NCBI GenBank assembly: GCA_943789455.1
Contig: CALSUE010000002.1
Coordinates: 1 to 64,000, forward strand
From: an uncultured Flavobacteriaceae bacterium
Lineage (GTDB): Bacteria > Bacteroidota > Bacteroidia > Flavobacteriales > Flavobacteriaceae
DNA length: 64,000 bases
Direction of reading: 5' to 3'
This document shows positions 1 through 10,865 of this stretch, one piece after another. A model generated the notes under the pieces. The model did no database searches. It had not been told where the DNA came from and was given only the letters and a program-made list of their open reading frames with translations. The position numbers and the translations under genes were made by a program. Each line of letters begins with the position of its first letter. Position 1 is the stretch's first letter.

Positions 1-261
1 ATTTTTATAGGTATTTGTAAGGTGATTAAATTTAACAAACGTAAAAATAATAACAGTTGCAAAGATGGTAATGGTAATTAGAGACCAAAAGACATCTCTT
101 TTATAATCTGTTAGTTTTGGAATCTTCTTCTGAATCTTTCTATACCAAAGTGGTTTTTTTAAGATCACATAAAATAGAAAAAAGCTTACACTCGCAAATG
201 CAAAATATCTAAACAATATGGTGGAAGTTACTTTGGTCCAAATTTCAAAAGTGATGTCCAT
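1..261 (-). CDS. sterol desaturase / fatty acid hydroxylase family protein, N-terminal part (runs off left edge)
   Basis: Own translation of reverse strand from ATG at 261: MDITFEIWTKVTSTILFRYFAFASVSFF..KKPLWYRKIQKKIPKLTDYKRDVFWSLITI.., typical N-terminal membrane part of this family; open to the window edge; catalytic His boxes not in window. Confidence 0.5.
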   Translation of the reverse strand, partial: MDITFEIWTKVTSTILFRYFAFASVSFFLFYVILKKPLWYRKIQKKIPKLTDYKRDVFWSLITITIFATVIIFTFVKFNHLTNTYKN

Positions 262-275
262 TAAACCATTGGTTT

Positions 276-2184
276 TTAGAGTACGTTATCAATTATATCC
301 TGAACAACTTCTTGATTTAATAAGGTACTTGTATCCCCTAAACTATCTGTTTCATTGCAAGCAATTTTTCTTAAAATCCTCCTCATAATTTTACCAGAAC
401 GTGTTTTAGGCAACCCATTTGTGAATTGCATTTTATCAAGTTTGGCTATTGGGCCTATTCTGTCTGTGATTAATTGATTGATCTCAATTCTTAAGTTATC
501 ATGATTTCTAGATTCTCCCGTGTCTTTTAATGTAATATATCCATACAAAGCACTTCCTTTAATATCGTGCGGAAAACCAACAATAGCAGATTCTGCAACT
601 GCAGGATGTTCATTAATGGCATCTTCTATAGGTGCAGTCCCAAGGTTATGACCAGAAACTATAATCACATCATCAACCCTACCTGTTATTCTATAATACC
701 CTACTTCGTCTCTTAGTGCCCCATCTCCAGTAAAATACTTTGTCGTCAAATGCAGAGAAATAAGTTTCTTTATATCGTTGATGATTCCCCCATATCGTTC
801 TAGCGATACTTGGCCAAGGGAATTTAATACATAAACGACCCTCAACTTGATTTCCTTTCAATTCATTTCCATTTTCATCCATCAATGCAGGTTGAATGCC
901 AATAAATGGCAAGGTTGCATAGGTGGGCTTCGTTGGTGTTACATAGGGTATTGGAGAAATCATTATTCCTCCTGTTTCTGTTTGCCACCAAGAATCGATA
1001 ATAGGACTTTTCTTTTTACCAATATTTTCATTGTACCAATGCCAAGCTTCTTCGTTGATCGGTTCTCCAACAGACCCTAAAACTTTTAAGGACGATAAAT
1101 CATAATTATCTATTACATCTGTACCTTGTTTTGCTAATGCTCTAATAGCAGTTGGCGCTGTATAAAATTGATTGACTTTATGCTTTTGAACAATGTCCCA
1201 AAAACGACCATAATCTGGGTAGCTTGGAACTCCTTCAAACATCACTGTGGTGGCACCATTTGCCAATGGACCATACACAATATAGCTATGTCCTGTAATC
1301 CAACCAATATCAGCGGTACACCAATACACATCATTTTCTTTATACTGAAATGCATTTTTAAAGGTATAAGCAGTGTACACCATATATCCAGCAGTGGTAT
1401 GCACCATTCCTTTAGGCATCCCTGTAGACCCTGAGGTATATAGAATAAATAATGGGTCTTCCGCATCCATTATTTCTGGAGCACAGACATCAGACGCTTC
1501 CTCTAACAATGGTGCTAACCATTGATCTCGACCAGCTTTCATGTAGATCTCAGTTTTTATTCTTTTGGCAACTAATACCGTTTCTACACACGAGCAACTT
1601 TCAAGGGCTTCATCTACAATCCCTTTTAAATCGATGGTTTTTGAACCTCTATAAGACCCATCTGAAGTAATCACCATTTTACAATCTGAATCGTTAATTC
1701 TAGTGGCTAAAGCTGTAGCTGAAAAACCAGCAAATACAACAGAATGAATGGCTCCAATTCTAGCACATGCTAGTACAGATATAGCCAATTCTGGAATCAT
1801 AGGAACATAAATACAAACTCTATCTCCTTTTTTTATTCCTTGTTCTTTTAAAACATTTGCAAATTTGTTAACGCGTTTATAAAGTTCATTATAGCTTATA
1901 TGTTCGGCAACTTCATCTGGATGATTAGGTTCAAATAAAATCGCTGTTTTATTTCCTCGAGTTGTTAGATGCCTATCAATACAATTCTCTGTAATATTTA
2001 ATTTAGCTCCTTTAAACCATGAAATTTCTGGTTTTGAAAAGTCCCAATCTAATACAGTATCCCACTTTTTACGCCATAAGAAATGTTCTTCTGCTATTTC
2101 TTCCCAAAAACTTTCGGGTTCACGAACAGACTTTCTATACACTTGATAATATTCTTCGAGGTGTTTAATGTGATAGTTACTCAT
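276..2184 (-). CDS. acs: acetyl-CoA synthetase (acetate--CoA ligase), interrupted by an apparent single-base frameshift near 739-745
   Basis: ORF 691..2184 has [56 protein letters not shown] 276..845 continues in another frame [55 protein letters not shown]. Confidence 0.93.
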
Positions 2185-2307
2185 GGTAATGTATTTGTAT
2201 TTGGGTCTATTATTGGCTCCTAACTAGGAGTTGTTTACGCAATGAAAAGTATTCATTTCCTTTTACTTGACCAAGTAAAAGTTAATTCCTATTTCTAATC
2301 TTTTAAA

Positions 2308-3996
2308 TCAAGAATGTGTAGCTTCTCCTACACCACTAGGAATTCTAATATTTGTAACAATTTCTTGAACTTCTAATGGTGGATCTGGTGTAAATTTAGA
2401 AATGATTATAGACACTATAAAATTTATAATCATTGCTACAGTTCCAAAACCCTCAGGTGATATTCCTAACCACCAATCTTCCTTTGTACCTCCACCAAAC
2501 CAATTAAACTTAAATTTTAGCATGTAAAAAAGCATTGCCAAAACACCTACAACCATACCTGAAATAGCCCCTTCTTTGTTCATTTTCTTTGTGAAAATTC
2601 CTAAAATAATTGCTGGAAAAAAAGAGGCTGCTGCTAATCCAAATGCTAATGCTACAGTTGCAGCAACAAAATCTGGCGGGTTGATACCAAAATATCCTGC
2701 AACACAAACTGCAACAACTGCAGACAACCGAGCTGCTACTAATTCTCCTTTCTCTGAAATATCTGGTTTTATCATTTTCTTAATCAGGTCATGGGATACA
2801 GATGCAGAAATTACCAACAATAGCCCAGCTGCTGTAGATAATGCTGCTGCTAATCCTCCGGCTGCAACTAATGCAATTACCCAGTTTGGTAAGCCCGCTA
2901 TTTCTGGATTGGCCAATACCATAATATCTTTGTCTACTATTAATTCATTTTTTGAGGGATCTGCTAGATATTGAATTTTACCATCATTATTTATATCATT
3001 AAAAGATAACAATCCTGTCTCCTCCCATGTGCTAAACCAACTTGGCATATTTTTATATTCTTTATTGTTTACAGTTTCTATCATATTTGTACGTGAAAAA
3101 ACTGCTATAGCAGGAGCTGTTGTATATAAAATCATGATAAATAATAATGCCCAACCTGCAGATTTACGTGCATCAGACACTTTTTTTACAGTAAAGAATC
3201 TAACAATTACATGAGGTAATCCAGCAGTCCCTACCATAAGAGCAGCAGTAATAAAAAATACATCTAGCTTAGATTTACTTCCTGAAGTATATTCAGCAAA
3301 ACCAAGATCCCTGTGTAACCCATCTAATTTATCTAACAGATACACTCCATTTACATCTTGTCCACCAAACCCAATCTGTGGAATTGGATTTCCTGTCATT
3401 TGAATAGAAATAAAAATTGCGGGAACCATAAAAGCAAAAATTAATACACAATATTGCGCCACTTGCGTGTAGGTTATTCCTTTCATACCTCCTAAAACTG
3501 CATAAAATAAAACAATAACCATCCCTATGATAACTCCTGTATTTATATTTACTTCTAAAAATCTTGAAAAAACTAACCCTACCCCTCGCATTTGTCCTGC
3601 AACATAAGTAAACGAAACTATCAAGGCACAAAATACCGCAACAGATCTAGCAACATTTGAATAATAACGATCTCCAATAAAATCTGGAACTGTGAATTTG
3701 CCAAATTTTCTTAGATAAGGAGCTAATAATAGCGCTAACAACACATAGCCTCCAGTCCAACCCATTAAATAAACAGACCCGTCATATCCATTGAAAGAGA
3801 TGATTCCTGCCATCGAAATAAAGGATGCTGCAGACATCCAATCTGCGGCTGTAGCTAAACCATTAGCAAGAGGTGAAACTCCACCTCCAGCAACATAAAA
3901 TTCCTTTGTTGATCCTGCTCTTGACCAAATAGCTATGCCTATATACAAAGAAAATGTAATCCCTACCAATACCCATGTCCAAATTTGTAAATCCAT
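2308..3996 (-). CDS. sodium:solute symporter family protein (ActP-like, large subunit)
   Basis: 562 aa, multi-TM SSS family; LATAADWMSAASFISMAG, next to DUF4212 small subunit and acs. Confidence 0.88.
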   Translation of the reverse strand: MDLQIWTWVLVGITFSLYIGIAIWSRAGSTKEFYVAGGGVSPLANGLATAADWMSAASFISMAGIISFNGYDGSVYLMGWTGGYVLLALLLAPYLRKFGKFTVPDFIGDRYYSNVARSVAVFCALIVSFTYVAGQMRGVGLVFSRFLEVNINTGVIIGMVIVLFYAVLGGMKGITYTQVAQYCVLIFAFMVPAIFISIQMTGNPIPQIGFGGQDVNGVYLLDKLDGLHRDLGFAEYTSGSKSKLDVFFITAALMVGTAGLPHVIVRFFTVKKVSDARKSAGWALLFIMILYTTAPAIAVFSRTNMIETVNNKEYKNMPSWFSTWEETGLLSFNDINNDGKIQYLADPSKNELIVDKDIMVLANPEIAGLPNWVIALVAAGGLAAALSTAAGLLLVISASVSHDLIKKMIKPDISEKGELVAARLSAVVAVCVAGYFGINPPDFVAATVALAFGLAAASFFPAIILGIFTKKMNKEGAISGMVVGVLAMLFYMLKFKFNWFGGGTKEDWWLGISPEGFGTVAMIINFIVSIIISKFTPDPPLEVQEIVTNIRIPSGVGEATHS

Positions 3997-3998
3997 AA

Positions 3999-4253
3999 TT
4001 AACTCTCTAAATTATATTTAGCATCCAACTTATTCATCAATCTTACATACACAAAGATTAAAATAGTAAATACATAAATTGAACCCTGTTGCGCAAACCA
4101 AAAACCAAGTTTAAACCCGCCAATTCTAATACTATTTAATTCATCTACGAATACAATTCCAAAGCCATAGGAGACAACAAACCAAATTGACAACAAGATT
4201 GCCACATACTTTAAGTTTGTTTTCCAGTATTTTTTTTGATCACTTTTTTTCAT
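3999..4253 (-). CDS. DUF4212 domain protein (putative small subunit of sodium/substrate symporter)
   Basis: 84 aa, two TM segments, directly upstream of SSS gene, GFKLGFWFAQQGSIYVFTILIFVYVRLMNKLDAKY. Confidence 0.85.
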   Translation of the reverse strand: MKKSDQKKYWKTNLKYVAILLSIWFVVSYGFGIVFVDELNSIRIGGFKLGFWFAQQGSIYVFTILIFVYVRLMNKLDAKYNLES

Positions 4254-4409
4254 TGAAATAATTTTTATTTTTCAATTAAACATTAAAATAAAGATATAGA
4301 AAACATATTAAAGCAATCCTATTCTAGTATAATTAAGTAAATTATCTGATGAGTTCAACTTAAATTTCAAAAAAAATTAATTTGTAACTTGTCAAAATAT
4401 TTTTAAAAA

Positions 4410-5671
4410 ATGGAAACTTACGCAAATGTTTTACTAATTGCCTTACCAAGTTTTATGGTATTGATTTTAATTGAAATTATTTACGGAATTTGGAAAAAAG
4501 ACCTCACCTATAATTTAATGGATACCATTTCTAGTTTAAGTTCTGGAACAACCAATATGATCAAAGATCTCTTAGGAATTGGTTTTATAATTATTACCTA
4601 TCCTTATATATTAGAAAATATTGCCTTGATAAAACTAGAGGAAAGTATTGGCTTATATGTATTGCTTTAATCTGTATGGATTTTGCAAGTTATTGGAATC
4701 ATAGATTAAACCATTCCATTAATGTTTTTTGGAACAGACACGTTGTGCATCACAGTAGTGAAGAATTCAATTTAGCGTGTGGGCTTCGCCAAAGTATCTC
4801 AAAAAATCTTATTGGTTTTGGAGCATTGTTTTTAATTCCAGCAGCGCTCTTTGGAGTACCACAAAAGATTATAATTATTTTGGCTCCTTTACATTTATTT
4901 GGCCAATTTTGGTATCATACGCGTCATATAGGTAAGCTAGGTTTACTAGAGTATATACTTGTAACTCCCTCTCAACATAGAGTTCATCATGCTATAAATC
5001 CAGAGTATGTAGATAAAAACCTTTCTGCTATTTTCTGTATTTGGGATCGAATGTTTGGAACATTTCAAGAGGAATTGGATGATAAGCCTTGTGTTTATGG
5101 AACATTGAAACCTGTTCAAACATGGAATCCTATTATTATAAATTTTCAACACAACTGGGGTCTAGCAAAAGATGCATGGAGAGCTAAAAACTGGTTAGAT
5201 AAATTTAAATTATGGTTTATGCCAACAGGCTGGAGACCAAAAGATGTAGCCGAACGTTTTCCAATAGCTATAGTAGAAAATGTCTATTCACAAGAAAAAT
5301 ATGCACCAAAATACTCAACACTTCATAAGTTTTATGCTATTTTTCAGTTTGTTTGTATCAACATCTTTATTTATGTTTTGCTTACCAATTTTGGAGCCCT
5401 TAGCCTAAATACACAACTTAGCTTTGGACTCCTTATTTCTACAACTATTTTTGGCTTTACCTCATTGTTAGATGGTCATAAATGGGCTTTTTTCTTTGAA
5501 ATTTCAAGGGGTATTTTAGGACTACTATTTTTAGTATATCCTACTGAATTTTTTATGTTAGAAATTAATTTTCCTTTTACCATTTTCCTTGGCATGTATT
5601 TCTCACTATCAATCTTAACAACATGTTGGATGTATCAGTCACCTCCGGAACGTTCATTAAAAGCTGTATAA
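4410..5671 (+). CDS. sterol desaturase family protein, interrupted by an apparent single-base frameshift near 4638-4645
   Basis: ORFs 4410..4670 and 4676..5671; HRLNHSINVFWNRHVVHHSSEEFN and QHRVHHAINPEYVDKN His boxes; second frame reads back as KYWLICIALICMDFASYWNHR. Confidence 0.88.
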
Positions 5672-5762
5672 TTATATTGTAACCTCCTTATTCTATCTTA
5701 AACTCTTAAAAGAAAGCCAATTTTATATTTACACGTCATTTATACGCCTAAAAAAATTATTT

Positions 5763-8009
5763 TTGAGAAGTTATTTTTTTACCATGAGATTTTTCATTTT
5801 CATTTTTTTCTTCTTTTCATTGCAAGTTATTATTGCGCAAGAAACTTATACACCAACTAAAATTCAAGAAAATGAAGTTGTTATGGATGGGATATTATCT
5901 GAAAAAATTTGGAAAAATGCTACAAAAATACCTTTAGATATTGAATTCAGTCCAGCCAATAATTTACAAGCTAAGAAAAAGACTACTGCATACATCTCCT
6001 ATTCTAATACATTTTTATTTATTGCAGTTCATGCTGAGGATGATCCAAAAAATATTCGTGCCTCTATTCGACCAAGAGATGATTTTAATATTTGGAATGA
6101 TGATCTTATCCTAGTTCGTTTAGATCCTTTTGCCGATGCAAGAAATAACTTAGGCTTGGCAGTAAATGCTTTGGGGAGTCAATTCGATGTGAAGCAAGTA
6201 AATGCCTTGTCTGATGAAGATCGATATGACAGCACATTCAATATGAATTTTGAATCTAAAGCTGCTATAATAGATGATGGATATACTGTAGAAATGAAAA
6301 TACCTTTTTCAGAAATTCCATTTCCAAATGGCACAGATCAAGAATGGCACATTAACTTTTACAGACGATACTTCGAAAATGGAAACGAAATTGAAGTTAG
6401 TAGTCAGCCTAGAGATAGAAACAATAATTGTGTAGTTTGTCAAACTACAGATAATCTAATTTTAAAAGATATTGTTATTGATAAAAGATTAGAAATACTG
6501 CCTTATGTTTCAAGTAATATACAGGGGTCTAGAAATAGCCCTGATGAAAAAATTGCTTATGGGTCTGTAAAAGGTAAAGTAGGTTTAGGATTGAATTTAG
6601 ATATCAATAAGAATACTAGTTTTGAATTAACCTTAAACCCCGATTTTTCTCAAGTAGAAGCAGATGTTACTCAAATTGATGTAAATTCTTCTTTTTCTTT
6701 ACAATATCCAGAAAGGCGACCATTTTTTAATCGAGGAACAGATCTTGTAAATTTTACTGATGGTGCATTTTACTCAAGATCTATTGTTAATCCGTCTATT
6801 GCAACAAAATTATTAAGTCAAGGAAAGAAATCTAGGGTGTTTTTATTAAACGCATTAGATCAAAACTCTGTTTATCTTGTTGGTGGTGAGGATAGATCTT
6901 ACACAGGTCAAGGAGGCAAAAGTTTGGTAAATGTACTTCGCTATCAACATTTATTAAGTCCTAAATCTCGATTTGGTGGGGTCATGATGAATCGATTCTA
7001 CAAAGGAGGTGGGTTTGGCCATCTTTTTGGATTTGACGGACTTTTTCTATTAAATCAAAACCTCCGTCTAAGTTTTGAAGTTTTCAAAAACTTCAATGAA
7101 GAACCTATAAATGATTGGATTGATACAGATGCTACGATTAATGGAAAAACAATTGCTTTAGATGGTGATAAAATTAATGGAGATGCTCTTTACATTCAAC
7201 TTTACAGAAAAACCGAGCACTGGCAAAGTTATGTATACTACAGAAATATTTCTCCTCAGTATAGGTCTGACGTTGGTTTTGTAGTTAAAAATAACCGTAA
7301 ATGGGGAACTCTTTTTCACGAATATATCAATATTATTAATAAACCTGCCGTACAATCTTTTGGCTTTGGAACTAAGATAGATGTGGTGTATACTTTTGAA
7401 GATTTATACAAAAACTTTAGTGTAGACTTATTTGCTTCCTTAAAAACTTACGGACAAACAGAACTATCATACACCTTAGATTATGATGCCGTAAAAACCT
7501 TCTTGGGAATTCGTTTTAACAACTTACCTACGCATTCATTTTCTGTAAACGGATCTCCCAGTGAATCTTTTAATTTTAGAGTAAATCTAAACACTGGAAA
7601 AGACCTTTCAGTTAATGAAGACATTCCAGAAATTGGTGATCTAACCTCCTCTTTTATGGCCCTAAATTTTCAAGTGAATGACAACCTAACTATAAATCCA
7701 TCAATACGATATTCAAGACTAGAAAAAACAAATGGTCTAGGAAATTATTTTGAAGGTAGTATTGCTCGTTTAAACTTAAGATATCAGTTTAGTAATGAAT
7801 TTAATGTAAGGCTCGTTTCTCAAAAAAACACATTTACTGATCAATTCTTTATTCAACCTTTGGTGCAATGGAATCCAAACCCATCAACAATTTTCTATCT
7901 TGGTGGAAACCAAAATACCATTGAAGAAATTGAAGGTGCTCACTTTCAATTGCTGCAATTTAATCAAACCCAATTCTTCTTTAAGTTCCAATACCTGATT
8001 GGACTTTAA
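5763..8009 (+). CDS. secreted CBM9-like / DUF5916 family outer-membrane protein
   Basis: Signal peptide, N-terminal MDGILSEKIWKNATKI..F.P (CBM9-like), C-terminal beta-barrel-like repeats; NPDFSQVEADVTQIDVNSSFSLQYPERRPFFNRG typical of DUF5916. Confidence 0.75.
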   Translation: MRSYFFTMRFFIFIFFFFSLQVIIAQETYTPTKIQENEVVMDGILSEKIWKNATKIPLDIEFSPANNLQAKKKTTAYISYSNTFLFIAVHAEDDPKNIRASIRPRDDFNIWNDDLILVRLDPFADARNNLGLAVNALGSQFDVKQVNALSDEDRYDSTFNMNFESKAAIIDDGYTVEMKIPFSEIPFPNGTDQEWHINFYRRYFENGNEIEVSSQPRDRNNNCVVCQTTDNLILKDIVIDKRLEILPYVSSNIQGSRNSPDEKIAYGSVKGKVGLGLNLDINKNTSFELTLNPDFSQVEADVTQIDVNSSFSLQYPERRPFFNRGTDLVNFTDGAFYSRSIVNPSIATKLLSQGKKSRVFLLNALDQNSVYLVGGEDRSYTGQGGKSLVNVLRYQHLLSPKSRFGGVMMNRFYKGGGFGHLFGFDGLFLLNQNLRLSFEVFKNFNEEPINDWIDTDATINGKTIALDGDKINGDALYIQLYRKTEHWQSYVYYRNISPQYRSDVGFVVKNNRKWGTLFHEYINIINKPAVQSFGFGTKIDVVYTFEDLYKNFSVDLFASLKTYGQTELSYTLDYDAVKTFLGIRFNNLPTHSFSVNGSPSESFNFRVNLNTGKDLSVNEDIPEIGDLTSSFMALNFQVNDNLTINPSIRYSRLEKTNGLGNYFEGSIARLNLRYQFSNEFNVRLVSQKNTFTDQFFIQPLVQWNPNPSTIFYLGGNQNTIEEIEGAHFQLLQFNQTQFFFKFQYLIGL

Positions 8010-8147
8010 AAAAAAATTTATTTGATTCACAATTACTCATTCTTTATCATTATTTTTAGTGAAATGATAATCCATTCAGAATACTATATTTTTGTTTTTT
8101 GAATAAAATAACAGTCTTTTAAAGACCTCAAATTTTATCTACTCTAG

Positions 8148-9300
8148 ATGATGAATAAGAATAACTTATCCAATATTGATGGTGCGGAAATTTCATGGTT
8201 TGCTCCATTATGTAATGGAGACGATGATTTTTTAGGAAATAGAAACCCTCTTTATAAAAGCTCTTGGGAGAATACTTCTTCTATTGTTAAAACAGCAGAT
8301 AAATTAGGTTTTAAAAATGTACTTTGCCCCTCCTCTTATCAAGTAGGTCAAGACCCTTTATCATTTGTGTCAGGAATGGCAAGTCTAACAGAAAACATTA
8401 ATTTTTTAGTAGCCATACGTTGTGGAGAACTTCACCCGCCCATGTTGGCCAGAACAATTGCTTCTTTGGATCATATGCTCAAAGGAAGATTAACCATTAA
8501 TATTATTTCATCTAACTTGCCTGGAATGGATTTATCTTCAAAAGAACGTTATGCCCGTTCTAGAGAAGTCATTCAAATTTTAAAACAATCTTGGACACAA
8601 GACCAAATAAAATTTGAAGGAAAATATTACCAATTAGATTTACCCTCAAGACCTGTAAAGCCTTACCAACAAAATGGTGGTCCACTACTTTATTTTGGAG
8701 GCTATTCTCCAGATGGGGTAGATCTTTGTGCAGAATTTTGTGATGTATATCTGATGTGGCCTGAAACAGTATCAAAATTAAAAGGCTTAATGGATACCAT
8801 GAGTCTTAAAGCTGCGAACTATAATAGAACTGTTAAATTTGGGCTTAGAGTTCATGTAATTGTTAGAGAAACTGAACAAGAAGCTCGTGAGTATGCAGAT
8901 TTATTAATTTCAAAATTAGATTTAGAAAAAGGAACTGATATCAGAAATAGAGCTCAGGATTCTGCTTCTCTTGGAGTGTCTAGGCAATCAAAATTAAGAG
9001 AAGAATCTGATGAAAAATATTATGTAGAACCTAACCTATGGACAGGAATTGGGTTAGCACGCTCTGGTTGTGGCGCAGCTATTGTTGGGAATCCAGATCA
9101 GGTTGTAGCAAAAATTGAACGTTATATTGAAATGGGGATTAATTCATTTATCTTCTCTGGATACCCTCATGAAAAAGAGTGCAAAATCTTTGCCAGATTG
9201 GTACTCCCAAGATTAAAAACTAGTCTCTCTTCCAGAAGTATTTGGACGAGTTCCAAATTCAGAGCCTAATAGTCCTCTGGCAAATGGTGTAAGAAAATAA
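8148..9300 (+). CDS. LLM-class flavin-dependent oxidoreductase (alkanesulfonate monooxygenase-like), C-terminus frameshifted near 9219-9226
   Basis: ISWFAPLCNGDDDFLG..GLARSGCGAAIVGNPDQVVAKIERYIEMGINSFIFSGYPHEKEC; restored frame reads SLPEVFGRVPNSEPNSPLANGVRK* ending at 9300, 3 nt before the next gene. Confidence 0.87.
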
Positions 9301-9302
9301 CT

Positions 9303-10847
9303 ATGATAGACTTTATAATTGTAATCGCTTATTTTACCATTATAATACTACTAGTTGCGCTTCGTGGTAAAATTAGTGCAGACAGTTCGGCAGATGAGTA
9401 CTTCTTAAGTTCAAGAAATTTACCTTGGTACTCTATTGCTCTATCTACCATAGCAACCAATATACAAGGGTATCAATTTTTGGGAATGATGGGCTCTGCT
9501 TATCTTTTTGGTTTAGCTCAAGCCAATCTTGAAATTAATGCCGTTCAAGGAATTTTATTAGGTGCTTTTGTTTTTGTTCCTCTTTTTTTAAAAGAAAAAA
9601 TAACCACCATTACACAGTTTATTTCTAAAAAATTAGGAAAACGTATTGCTCTTTTTTACTCACTAACCAACATGGCGCTTTTTGCAACTGTAACTCTTGG
9701 CGCTGCACTTTTCTGGGGAGCCTATGCCGCTGATATGGTTTTTAGTGAACAGTTGTCTTTTTTAAGTGAAAATAGATTGATTCGCATTGCCATGTTAATT
9801 GTTATCCTTGGAGTATTTTCAGCAGTATACACTTATTTTGGTGGGCTTAGCGCAGTAGTGAAGACAGATATCATTCAGTTTGGAACATTACTTCTTGGAG
9901 GTATTGTAGTTTGCTTAACTGCTATTTATCATTTGGGAGGTTGGGAACAACTCTATGTAAAAGTTCCTGAAAAAATGCATCTTCATTTACCAAGTGATCA
10001 TTCTACATTGCCTTGGACCCATTTGTTTGGACTATTCTTTTTGAATATTAACTATTGGTGTGCAAACCAAACTGTAATTCAAAGAGCCTTAGCAGCAAAA
10101 AGTGTTGCTCATGCGCAAACAGGTTTAATGGTGGGAGGGTTGCTTAAGTATTTTATGGCTGTTATTATTATAGTTCCAGGAATTGCACTTTATGGGATTC
10201 TAGGAGACAGTCTTTCAGAACCTGACTTAGCTTTTCCTTACCTAGTAAAAACATATCTACCTAATGGAGTTAAGGGAATTATTCTCTGTGGCCTATTTGC
10301 CTCCTTAATGAGCACCGTAGACTCTACTTTTAACTCATTAGCCACACTTTGGTCTACAGATGTTTATGCAACGTATATCAATAAAAAAGCTACTGATCAT
10401 GAAAAAATAAATGCAGGGCGTAAAACCATTCTATTTAGCCTTGGCACAGCATTAATTATGGGATTCATTTTGTTGTATTTAAAATTTGACAACCCTGATT
10501 CTGCCTTTACCCATACGCTAAATAATCTTCGTTATTATATTAACTGTGGAATAGTGGTGTTAATCTGTGCCGCAGTTTTATTAATAAAACCAAATAGAAA
10601 AATTGTTTTAATGGCTTTTATTGCCTCACTGCCAATTAATATTGGATTACAATTATTATTTCCTGAAATGAATTATTTTTTAAGAGCCTTTTGGGTTATA
10701 GCAGCGAGTTTAGGTTTTGCATTACTCGGGAATAAGGGGAAAATTCATAAACTGACTTCTCTTTTTCAACCCTCTAATACAAAAATTAGAAATTGGGGAA
10801 TTGCTTTAGCAATAAGTTTAGTTGCACTTCATATTATTTTTCATTAA
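9303..10847 (+). CDS. sodium:solute symporter (SSS/SGLT family)
   Basis: 514 aa polytopic; STIATNIQGYQFLGMMGSAY, YTYFGGLSAVVKTDIIQ. Confidence 0.85.
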   Translation: MIDFIIVIAYFTIIILLVALRGKISADSSADEYFLSSRNLPWYSIALSTIATNIQGYQFLGMMGSAYLFGLAQANLEINAVQGILLGAFVFVPLFLKEKITTITQFISKKLGKRIALFYSLTNMALFATVTLGAALFWGAYAADMVFSEQLSFLSENRLIRIAMLIVILGVFSAVYTYFGGLSAVVKTDIIQFGTLLLGGIVVCLTAIYHLGGWEQLYVKVPEKMHLHLPSDHSTLPWTHLFGLFFLNINYWCANQTVIQRALAAKSVAHAQTGLMVGGLLKYFMAVIIIVPGIALYGILGDSLSEPDLAFPYLVKTYLPNGVKGIILCGLFASLMSTVDSTFNSLATLWSTDVYATYINKKATDHEKINAGRKTILFSLGTALIMGFILLYLKFDNPDSAFTHTLNNLRYYINCGIVVLICAAVLLIKPNRKIVLMAFIASLPINIGLQLLFPEMNYFLRAFWVIAASLGFALLGNKGKIHKLTSLFQPSNTKIRNWGIALAISLVALHIIFH

Positions 10848-10865
10848 CCAAAAATATATAACTAA

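Noticed and set aside
847-1670. Small ORFs on the strand opposite acs (847..1080, 1168..1434, 1452..1670)
   Set aside because: Antisense to a strongly conserved CDS, low-complexity translations without family features.
2576-3631. Antisense or alternate-frame ORFs in the SSS symporter (2576..2974, 3029..3214, 3329..3631)
   Set aside because: Overlap a complete conserved membrane protein; shadow ORFs.
8115-8130. GTCTTT-T-AAAGAC inverted repeat upstream of the LLM gene
   Set aside because: Only 6-bp arms in AT-rich sequence; expected by chance and not repeated elsewhere.
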